Positions 46,536 to 55,700 of a DNA stretch of 64,000 nucleotides are shown one piece after another. The DNA comes from Planctomycetota bacterium. GTDB taxonomy: Bacteria > Planctomycetota > B15-G4 > SIAN01. The notes below the pieces were generated by a model. That model had not been told where the DNA came from. It ran no database searches and saw only the letters and a program-made list of their open reading frames with translations. The DNA is taken from the NCBI GenBank assembly GCA_016795285.1, contig JAEUIC010000047.1, forward strand, positions 1 through 64,000. Direction: 5' to 3'. The position numbers and the translations under genes were made by a program. Numbering within the stretch: the first letter of the stretch is position 1; each line of letters starts with the position of its first letter.

Positions 46536-48094
46536 ACGACGCGCCCGCGGCGGTTCGCGCGCCCGCCGCGACGACTGCCGCCACCCCGCTCCGCCTCTTC
46601 GTCACCGGCGCCACCGGCTACATCGGCGGCCGCCTCGTGCCGCGGCTGCTGGCGGCCGGCCACGCGGTCGTCTGCGTCGCGCGCGATCGGCGCAAGCTCG
46701 CGGCGCGCAGCTGGAGCGGCGCTCCCGGCGTGACGATCGTCGAGTGCGACGTCGGCGACGAGGCGGCGCTGGCGCGCGCGATGCAGGGCTGCGACGCCGC
46801 CTACTACCTGATCCACTCGATGTTGGCGGCCGGCCGCGAGTTCCGTGACCACGACCGCCGCCTCGCCGCCGGCTTCGCCGCAGCCGCCGCGCGCGCCGGC
46901 GTCGGACGGCTGCTCTACCTCGGCGGGCTCGGCGAGCTCGGCGACGGCCTCTCCGAACATCTCGCGTCGCGCCGCGAAGTGGAGCGGTCGCTGGCCGGCG
47001 CCGGCGTGCCGGTCACCGTCCTGCGCGCCGCGATGATCCTCGGCTCCGGCAGCGCGTCGTTCGAGATCCTGCGCTACCTCGTCGAGCGGCTGCCGGTGAT
47101 GGTGACGCCGCGCTGGGTGACCACCGAGTGCCAGCCGATCGCTGTCGGCGACGTGCTCGATCTGCTGGTGCGCTGCCTCGGCGAGCCGGCCACCGTCGGC
47201 GCCACGCTCGACATCGGCGGCCCCGACGTGCTGAGCTACCTCGAGCTGATGCACGTGATGCAGGAGGAGCTGCACCTGCGCCGCCGCTGGATCGTGCCGC
47301 TGCCGGTCCTGACGCCGCGCCTCTCCTCGCTCTGGATCCACCTGGTCACGCCGATCGACCACGCCATCGCGCGACCGCTCGCCGAGGGGCTGCGCAACCG
47401 CGTCGTCTGCCGCGACGATCGCGCGCTGCGGCTGCTGCCCGGCCCGCGCACGCCCGTGCGCGCCTCCATCGCGAAGGCGCTCGTGCGCGAACGCGAGGGC
47501 GGGCTCGAGACGGCGTGGAGCGACGCCGGCCCGATCCCGGGCGATCCCGACTGGGCGGGCGGCCGCGTCTTCGTCGATCGGCGCAGCTGCGTGGTGGCGG
47601 CGCCGCGCGAGGCAGTCTTCGCGGCGATCGTCCGCATCGGCGGCGGCCACGGCTACTACGCGGCCGACCTGCTGTGGCGCGCGCGCGGCGTGCTCGATCG
47701 GCTGTTCGGAGGGCCGGGGCTGCGCCGACGGCGCAAGGACCCCGACGCGGTCCGCTTCGGCGAGGCGCTCGACTTCTGGCGCGTCACGGCGATCGAGAGC
47801 GGGCGGCGGCTCGAGCTGCGCGCCGAGATGAAGCTGCCCGGCGTCGCGACGCTCGAGTTCGAGCTCGAGCCGGTCGACGGCGCCGATCCGGCGGGCTCCG
47901 CGGGCACGCGGCTGGTCCAGACCGCGCGCTTCCGGCCGACGGGGTTGGCGGGGCTCGCCTACTGGTACGCGGTGATGCCGCTGCACGCGATCGTCTTCGA
48001 CGGGATGCTCTCCGGCATCCGTCGCCACGCCGAGCGCAGCGTCAGCGCGACGGGCTCGCCGCCGGCGCTTCCGCCGCCGCCGGCGCCGCGTTGA
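46532..48094 (+). CDS. NAD(P)-binding SDR with DUF2867 domain
   Basis: 520 residues from a GTG start overlapping the regulator stop. Residues ~20-320 are an extended/atypical SDR: LFVTGATGYIGGRLVPRLLA (glycine-rich dinucleotide motif), AYYLIHSM, RLLYLGGLGE, VTVLRAAMILGSGSASFEIL. Residues ~340-505 form DUF2867, an SRPBCC-like hydrophobic-pocket domain (RRSCVVAAPREAVFAAIVRI, YYAADLLWRARGVLDRLFGG, GLAYWYAVMPLHAIVFDGML). The reaction is unknown; a lipid or carotenoid-like substrate is plausible because genes of this type often sit beside LitR/CarH regulators and photolyases. A Pro-rich tail ends the protein, and its last 53 bp overlap the convergent lipoprotein gene. Confidence 0.9.
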   Translation: MNDAPAAVRAPAATTAATPLRLFVTGATGYIGGRLVPRLLAAGHAVVCVARDRRKLAARSWSGAPGVTIVECDVGDEAALARAMQGCDAAYYLIHSMLAAGREFRDHDRRLAAGFAAAAARAGVGRLLYLGGLGELGDGLSEHLASRREVERSLAGAGVPVTVLRAAMILGSGSASFEILRYLVERLPVMVTPRWVTTECQPIAVGDVLDLLVRCLGEPATVGATLDIGGPDVLSYLELMHVMQEELHLRRRWIVPLPVLTPRLSSLWIHLVTPIDHAIARPLAEGLRNRVVCRDDRALRLLPGPRTPVRASIAKALVREREGGLETAWSDAGPIPGDPDWAGGRVFVDRRSCVVAAPREAVFAAIVRIGGGHGYYAADLLWRARGVLDRLFGGPGLRRRRKDPDAVRFGEALDFWRVTAIESGRRLELRAEMKLPGVATLEFELEPVDGADPAGSAGTRLVQTARFRPTGLAGLAYWYAVMPLHAIVFDGMLSGIRRHAERSVSATGSPPALPPPPAPR

Positions 48095-48626
48095 GCGCGC
48101 GCACGCGCTGATCGAGCTCGGCGAGGAGGCGCGCCGAGTAGCCGCGCGCGTGGTGCCAGACGACGCGGCCGTCGCGGTCGAGCAGCAGCACGCGCGCGTT
48201 GCGATCGCGCACGCCGCCGGTGAACTCGAAGAGGCGCTCGGCGTCGTCGCCGTAGAGCGTCACCACCACGCCCCAGTCCTCGCTCGGGATCCCCTCGCGC
48301 ATGCCCGCGTCGATGGTGCCGGAGATCAATCCCGGAACCATCCCGGGGAGGGTCGGCACCTCGAGCACCGCCACCGGCGTCTGCGCCTGCACGAGGCCGA
48401 GCAGCCAGCGATCGCAGTCGAACTGCGTCTCCATCTCGAAGGCGACCAGCAGGACGGCCGGCGCGCCCGCCACGGCACCGGGCAGCTCGACCTTGCGGCC
48501 ATCGAGCGCCTCGCCGGCGACGCTCGGGAAGAGGGCGCCGTCGAGCGCGGGCGGCGCGGGGCGCTCCGATCGGCAGGCGGTCATCGAGCACGCGAGCGAC
48601 AGCAGCAGCGGCAGGAGGGAACGCAT
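48042..48626 (-). CDS. Thioredoxin-fold-like lipoprotein
   Basis: 194 residues. Signal with lipobox LSLAC (Cys13) or MTAC (Cys18). The mature part has LFPSVAGEALDGRKVELPG, a strand VLLVAFEMETQFDCDRWL, EVPTLPGMVPGLISGTID, and RNARVLLLDRDGRVVWHHAR followed by a terminal helix. That order resembles redoxin or ATP10-like proteins, where the last strand is a cofactor-independent beta strand before the helix; no CxxC is present, so it is not a classical oxidoreductase. Role unknown, anchored to a membrane facing outward. The 3' end overlaps the SDR-DUF2867 gene on the other strand. Confidence 0.78.
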   Translation of the reverse strand: MRSLLPLLLSLACSMTACRSERPAPPALDGALFPSVAGEALDGRKVELPGAVAGAPAVLLVAFEMETQFDCDRWLLGLVQAQTPVAVLEVPTLPGMVPGLISGTIDAGMREGIPSEDWGVVVTLYGDDAERLFEFTGGVRDRNARVLLLDRDGRVVWHHARGYSARLLAELDQRVRALNAAPAAAEAPAASPSR

Positions 48627-48750
48627 CGGGGCCTCGCGGTTCGCGGGAACGGAAGAGCGGGACGCCGCCCGGCGCGCCTCATGGCGCTGTCCCGTGCGAC
48701 GTCCCGCGAGAGGGTCACTTCACCGACGGCGGGCGATCACCGGCAGGCGC

Positions 48751-49626
48751 TCACTTGCCCTTCGGCAGGAGCACGGTGTCGATGACGTGGATCACGCCGT
48801 TCGACGCGTCGAGGTCGGTCGCGAGCAGCTTGCTGCCGTTCACGGTCGCCGCCTTCTCGCCCTTCACGATCTCGAGCGGCTGCGCGGAGAGGCTCGACGC
48901 CTTGCCCGCCTTGAGCGCATCGCTGCTGTAGACGCGCCCCTTCACGACGTGGAGCTTCAGGATCGCGACGAGCTTCTCCTTGTTCGCCGGCTCGAGCAGG
49001 CTCTCGACGGTGCCGGCCGGGAGCTTCGCGAACGCCTCGTCGGTCGGCGCGAAGACCGTGAACGGGCCGTCCTTGGCGAGCGTGTCGGCGAGGCCGGCGG
49101 CCGTCGCCGCGGCGAGCAGCGTCTTGAAGGTGCCGGCGCCGGCAGCGGTCTCGACGATGCTCTTGGTCGAGGGGAGCACGACGCCGTCGATCACGTGGAT
49201 CACGCCGTTGCTGCACTCGATGTCGGCCTGCAGGACGCGGGCGCCGTCGACGCGGACGCTGCCTTCGTCGATCTTGAAGTCGAGCCGCTGGCCCTGGACG
49301 GTGACCGCGCCGGTCATCGTGCTGACGTCCTTCGCCAGCCACTTGCCCGGCACCACGTGGTAGCCGAGCACCGCCTGCAACGCGGCGAGGTTCTCCGGCT
49401 TCAGGAGGCTCTCGACCGTGCCGGCCGGGAGCTTCGCGAAGGCGTCGTCATTGGGCGCGAAGACGGTGAACGGGCCGGGGCCCTTCAGCGTGTCGACGAG
49501 CTTCGCCGCGGTGACGGCCGCGACGAGCGTCTTGAACTTGCCGGCGGCGACGGCGGTGTCGACGACGTCGGCGGGGCCACTGCTCGGCAGCACCGCTGCC
49601 AGGGCGAACGAGAGCAAGCTGGTCAT
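48751..49626 (-). CDS. Secreted protein with two fasciclin (FAS1) domains
   Basis: 291 residues, preceded by GGAGGA seven bases before the ATG at 49626. A short signal peptide (LLSFALAAVLPSSG) leads into two FAS1 domains of about 135 residues. Each has the first block (KLVDTLKGPGPFTVFAPNDD; GLADTLAKDGPFTVFAPTDE), AFAKLPAGTVESLL, a central YHVVPGKW / LHVVKGRVYSS, and the closing block ASNGVIHVIDTVLLPKGK. FAS1 proteins mediate cell adhesion or matrix attachment. The two domains are about half identical, so they are an internal duplication. The gene is divergent from the PilT-type genes. Confidence 0.95.
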   Translation of the reverse strand: MTSLLSFALAAVLPSSGPADVVDTAVAAGKFKTLVAAVTAAKLVDTLKGPGPFTVFAPNDDAFAKLPAGTVESLLKPENLAALQAVLGYHVVPGKWLAKDVSTMTGAVTVQGQRLDFKIDEGSVRVDGARVLQADIECSNGVIHVIDGVVLPSTKSIVETAAGAGTFKTLLAAATAAGLADTLAKDGPFTVFAPTDEAFAKLPAGTVESLLEPANKEKLVAILKLHVVKGRVYSSDALKAGKASSLSAQPLEIVKGEKAATVNGSKLLATDLDASNGVIHVIDTVLLPKGK

Positions 49627-49701
49627 GGACGAATCCTCCGGGTCTTGGAAGCGGTTCGCTGCGCATCGAGGCAGGGGTCGCTTCCCTCTTAAATCGGTCA
49701 A

Positions 49702-49719
49702 CTCGTCCAACTGTACGAG
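49702..49719. promoter_or_regulatory. Inverted repeat in the FAS1-PilT divergent region
   Basis: CTCGT (49702-49706) and ACGAG (49715-49719) are inverted around 8 bp, and CAACTCG occurs on either side as a direct repeat. This lies in the 220-bp divergent region, whose AT content is higher than the surroundings. It could be an operator; nothing identifies the regulator. Confidence 0.35.
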
Positions 49720-49846
49720 CAACTCGGCCAGTCGGTTTGGAGAACCGCCAAAAAATCTTCGGAGGCGCTGAATCCGAGCGTCAACGGGGAGACGGTTTCG
49801 GCCTTCCCCCTCGATCGGTCGACATCGAGCCCGAGGACCCCGCCCC

Positions 49847-51157
<1,311 letters not shown>

Positions 51158-51158
51158 C

Positions 51159-52232
51159 GTGCTCGACCTCGCCGCCCTCTTCCGCCTGGTGAACGAGCAG
51201 GACGCCTCCGACCTGCACCTGCGCACCGGCCTGCCGCCGCGCCTGCGCGTGCACGGCGAGCTCGTCGTCGCCGCGGGGCTGCCGCCCGCCGAGGCGCACG
51301 ATCTCGCCGCGCTGATCGACCAGTCGCTGCACGACGCCCAGCGCGAGCGGTTCGACGCGCAGGGCGAGGTCGACTGCGCCTGCGTCGCCGAGGACGGCAC
51401 GCGCTACCGCGCCAACTACTTCCGCAGCGCCGGCGGGCTCGGCGCCAGCTTCCGCCGCATCCCCTCCGAGATCCGCTCGCTCGACCAGCTCGGCATCCCG
51501 CAGGAAGTCGACGAGCTCGCCCACGTCCGGAACGGCCTCGTGCTGGTCACCGGCGCCACCGGCTCGGGCAAGAGCTCGACGCTCGCCGCGCTGATCGACG
51601 TGATCAACGGCCAGTACATGCGCCACATCGTGACCATCGAGGACCCGGTCGAGTTCGTCCACCAGAACCAGCGCTCGATCGTCCACCAGCGCTGCGTCGG
51701 CGAGGACGTGGTCGACTTCGCGACGGGCGTGCGCGACGCGCTGCGCGCCGACGTCGACGTGCTCATGATCGGCGAGCTGCGCGACCTCGAGACGACGCGC
51801 GCGGCGCTGACCGCCGCGGAGACCGGCATGCTGGTCTTCGGCACGCTGCACACCAACGACGCCGCGCAGACCATCGACCGCATGATCGACATCTTCCCGC
51901 TCGGCGAGCAGGACCAGGTGCGCGCGATGCTCTCCGAGTCGCTCGAGGGCGTGCTCTCGCAGACGCTGCTGACGCGCGCCGATCGCCACGGGCGGGTCGC
52001 CGCCACCGAGCTGCTGCTCACCACGCCGGCGATCCAGTCGCTGATCCGCGAGGGGCGCACGCACGAGATCCCGAACTGCCTGCAGGGCGGTCGCGACAAG
52101 GGGATGTGGCGCCTCGACGACTCGCTCGAGCAGCTCCTGCGCCAAGGCGCGATCAGCCGCGACGAGGCGATCTCCGCCGCGCGCAGCCGCAGCCGCTTCG
52201 ACCCGCGCAAGCTCTCGCCCGTCGGCAGCTGA
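51159..52232 (+). CDS. pilT: PilT-type pilus retraction ATPase
   Basis: 357 residues from a GTG start, with GGAGG in the end of the preceding gene as ribosome binding site. Motifs: QDASDLHLRTGLPPRLRVHG, Walker A GATGSGKSS (132-140), VTIEDPVEFVHQNQRS, Walker B DVLMIGELRDLETTRAA, GMLVFGTLHTNDAAQTIDRM, and TPAIQSLIREGRTHEI as the AIRNLIRE-type element. There is no MshEN domain. It powers type IV pilus disassembly as a hexamer in the cytoplasm. It is co-transcribed with the longer PilT/PilU-like gene, a pairing reminiscent of pilT-pilU. No other pilus genes occur in the window. Confidence 0.94.
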   Translation: MLDLAALFRLVNEQDASDLHLRTGLPPRLRVHGELVVAAGLPPAEAHDLAALIDQSLHDAQRERFDAQGEVDCACVAEDGTRYRANYFRSAGGLGASFRRIPSEIRSLDQLGIPQEVDELAHVRNGLVLVTGATGSGKSSTLAALIDVINGQYMRHIVTIEDPVEFVHQNQRSIVHQRCVGEDVVDFATGVRDALRADVDVLMIGELRDLETTRAALTAAETGMLVFGTLHTNDAAQTIDRMIDIFPLGEQDQVRAMLSESLEGVLSQTLLTRADRHGRVAATELLLTTPAIQSLIREGRTHEIPNCLQGGRDKGMWRLDDSLEQLLRQGAISRDEAISAARSRSRFDPRKLSPVGS

Positions 52233-52336
52233 ACGGCGCGCCGCGCGCGCGATCGCGCACCTCCCGGCGTCGCGCCGCTGGATTCGGCGTCCGCGCCTCC
52301 TACGCTCCCGGGTCTTCACCACCCGCGGAGTTCGCC

Positions 52337-52729
52337 ATGCCTCGCTCGCGCCCGTTCGCCGTCGCCCCGTTCGCCCGTGCGCTGCTCGCCGCCGCCGCCG
52401 CGCTGCCCTTCCTCGGCTGCGTGACGCACACCCACTGCACCGACCTCTCGGGCGTGCCCGGACTGCGCGGCGAGCCGGTCGAGTACCAGACGACGACCTC
52501 CTACGCGCTGCACGGCCTCTTCCTCTTCCCGCTCCTCGGCGACGGCACGCTCGAGAGCACGATGGGCGAGTTCACCAAGGAGGCGAGCGGCCGCGGCGGC
52601 AAGCGCGTCGACGTCGCCGAGACCTCGAAGATCACCTACTGGTTCATCCTCCCGCCGATCAGCTTCCTGGTGCATCCGGTCATCACCGAGATCGGCGGCA
52701 GCGTCGAGGTCGCCGCCCCCGCACGTTGA
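52337..52729 (+). CDS. Small lipoprotein of unknown function
   Basis: 130 residues, with GCGGAG upstream of the ATG. Lipobox LPFLGC gives acylated Cys28. The mature part has VTHTHCTDLSGVPGLRGEPV, a hydrophobic ALHGLFLFPLLGDG, and a second hydrophobic segment YWFILPPISFLVHPVITEI that may embed in or touch a membrane. No family was recognised. It follows the pilT pair on the same strand after 104 bp and converges with the AsmA-like gene. Confidence 0.78.
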   Translation: MPRSRPFAVAPFARALLAAAAALPFLGCVTHTHCTDLSGVPGLRGEPVEYQTTTSYALHGLFLFPLLGDGTLESTMGEFTKEASGRGGKRVDVAETSKITYWFILPPISFLVHPVITEIGGSVEVAAPAR

Positions 52730-52765
52730 CGGCGGCCGGCGGCGAACCGGCGGCGAGCGACCCCG

Positions 52766-55700
52766 CTAGCGCGCGCCCGTCTTCGGGCGCGGCGTGAAGA
52801 GCAGCACGCCGCCCCCGTCGCCGAGCGGTGGCGTGGCGCGCGCGCGCTTCACCTGCAGCCGCGTGCCGATCGATTCGACGGCGGCCCCCATCAACAGCTC
52901 GCGCGCGGCGGCGAGACGCGCGGCGGCCAGCGCCTTCGCGCTCGCCCGCACCCGCTGCGCGACGCCGCGCCGCGCATCGCCGTGCAGCGCGAGCGTCGCC
53001 TCGAGCGCCTCCTCGATCCGCGCGAGCTCGCGCTCGGCGCCGCGCAACGACTCGCGCGCCGCCGTGGCCGCAGCTTCGTCGCCGCTGCCGATCGCGACGC
53101 GCGCCGCCGCCGCCGCGACCGCCCGCTCGTCATCGACGGTCGCGCGCCGCGTGCGCAGCTTGCGCGCGAGCTCGGCGAGGTCGTCGTCGCTCGGCCGCGA
53201 CCACTGCTCGAGCCGCTCGACGTCGCCGCCGCCGAGCTGGTGATCGACCACGACCGACAGGCTCGGATCGGCGCGCAGTTGCGCCAGCAGCGGCTCGAGG
53301 CGCGCGAGCGCATCGGTCGGCAGCACTCCCGAACCGGGCTCGAGCGCGACGACGATCGGCGTGCCGTCGAACGGCAGCGGCTCCGTCTTGCCGAGCAGCG
53401 ACCCGAGCCCCGGCAGGCTCGACAGCCCCGGCACGTTCTGCAGCTGCACCACGTCGAGCGCGCCCGAGACGACGCGCATCGGCGCCCCCGCCACCGCATC
53501 GGCGATCAGCCGCGCGAGCGTCTCGGTGGCGAGGCGCGCGATCGCGTGCCCCTCCATGCCCGCGCTCGGCACGTCGAAGCGCACCGGCAGGCGCGTCGCC
53601 CCCTCCTCGTCGCGCAGCAGGAAGAGGATCGAGTCGAGCGGCGCCGGGAGCTTCAGGTAGGTCGCGATCGGACCGTTCGGCGGCTCGCTGATCGAGAGCG
53701 ACGTCAGCGTCGTGTCGGAGTCGATGCGCATCCCCTCGATGCCGAGCAGCTGCACCAGCACGCGCGTGTCGAGCAGGCCGTCGCCGATCTCGATGCCCGC
53801 CGCCGCCGCCGGCCCCTCGAACGCCTGCAGCTCGAGCGAGCCGATGTCGAGGCGCGCGAAGCCGGTCGGCGCGGGGAAGAGCGCCAGCGAGCCGTTCAGC
53901 TCCAGCAGGTCGAAGGCGGGCCGCTGCTCGAGCGCCGGTGCGTCGTTGCCGCCCGTCACCGCCCCCGCGGCGGCGCGCAGGAAGCCGCCGAGCAGCGAGC
54001 CGGCGTCGCGCCGCTCGAACTCGAGCGCACCCGCCTCGAGCGCGACGCGGAAGGCGATCGGCCGCGCTTCGGTGAAGGCGCGCGTCGTGAAGCGGCGCAC
54101 CTCGACCTCGAGGTCGGTCAACGGCAGCACCATCGGCGGCGTCACCGTCTCGTCGCGGAAGGTGAAGTCGAGGCCGGTCACCAGCAGCTCGTCGATGCGG
54201 AACTCGGGGCGCGCCGCGGGGCGCACCTCCGGGCCCGGCGGCGGCTCGGCGCTCGCGGTTGGCGCCGTGGTCGGCGGCTCCATCGGCGGCGCCGCCGGCG
54301 ACCGGCGCAGCTTGAGCGGGCCGATCTCGAGCGCGTCGGCCGTCTGGCGCACCGCTGCCACCGGGCGATGCACTTCGATCGTGCGCACGTGCACGTCGCC
54401 CGTCGCGGGGCGCACCTTGGCGACGTCGATCTCGACCGACTCGAGCGCGAGGAACGGCGCGCTCTCCGGCGTCGCCTTCATCGCGAAGTCGCGCAGCGCC
54501 ACGTGCGCGCCGAACCCCGCGCCGAAGTCGATCTCCGCCGCGCCGCGCCGGCGCACCTGCGCGCTCGCCTCGACCTTCGCGTGGACGGTGCCGTCGGCGA
54601 GCTCCGCCAGGTCGAGCTGCTCCGCGAGCTGCGGCAGCCACGCCACGAGGCCCGGGCCCGAGAGGCCGCTCGCGTCGAGGGTGAGCGTCAGCTCCGGCAC
54701 CGGCGCGAAGGGCGTCGTCTCGAGCCCGATCGCGAGCTCGCGCAGCGCAGGAGCGGCGCTCGCGCGCAACTCGAGGCGCAACGGCTCGATCGCCGCTGGA
54801 TCGCGGCTCCAGAGCGTCGCCGGCGTCGCGTGGCGCAGCACGAACGAAGCCTGCAGCGGCGGCGCCTCCGGCCGCGTCGCATCCTCGAAGCGGAACTCCG
54901 CGACGCCGAGATCGACGACGCCGAGTTGCACTCGCTCGGGGAGTTCGAGCGCGACCCGCTTCGCCGCTGGCGGCGCCTCCGCGATCGGCGCCTCCACGTT
55001 CGCCACCTCGACCGCCGGTGCCGTCGGCACCGTCGGCGCCGCCGCGCGCACCTCGCAACCGAGCAGCGCGATCCGCGACGCATCGAGCCGCCGCGCGCGC
55101 ACCACCAAGCCGCGCGAGGTGATCGACTCGATGACCAGCGGGCCGCTCGGCAGGTCGAGCTGCGGCACGGTGACGCGCAACTCGTCGAGCGCCAGCGACG
55201 GCTCCGCCTCGCCATCGCGCCACGACAGCTCGCGCACGGCGAGCTCGGCGCGGCGACTGCCGGCGTCGTCGCTCCGCAGCGACGCTTCCACCGCCAGCGC
55301 GAGGCGGCCGTCGGCCGTGGTCAACGCGAGGTCGGGCGGGAACCAGCCGGCGAGCGGCCCGGCGCGCACGCCGCGGGCGCGCACCGTCGCCTTCGCACCG
55401 AGCGCGCGCGGATCGCTGCAGAAGTCGCCGGCGATCGCGAGTTCGTCGAGCGCGTCGGCGAGCTGCACCTCCACCTCGAAAGGCGTCGCCTGCGCGCTGC
55501 CGAGCGTGAGCGGCCCCACCTCGAGCGCGACGCGCGCGTCGAGCGCCACCGCCGGCTCGACCGCCGCGTCGTCGAAGCGCAGGTGCGCGCCGCTCACGCG
55601 CAGCCCGGCCAGCGACAGCGGCGCACCCGGAGCGCCCTCCGCCGCGGGCTCCGTCGCAGCGGTCGACTCCATCGGCGCCGCGCCGCTCGCAGCCGCCGCC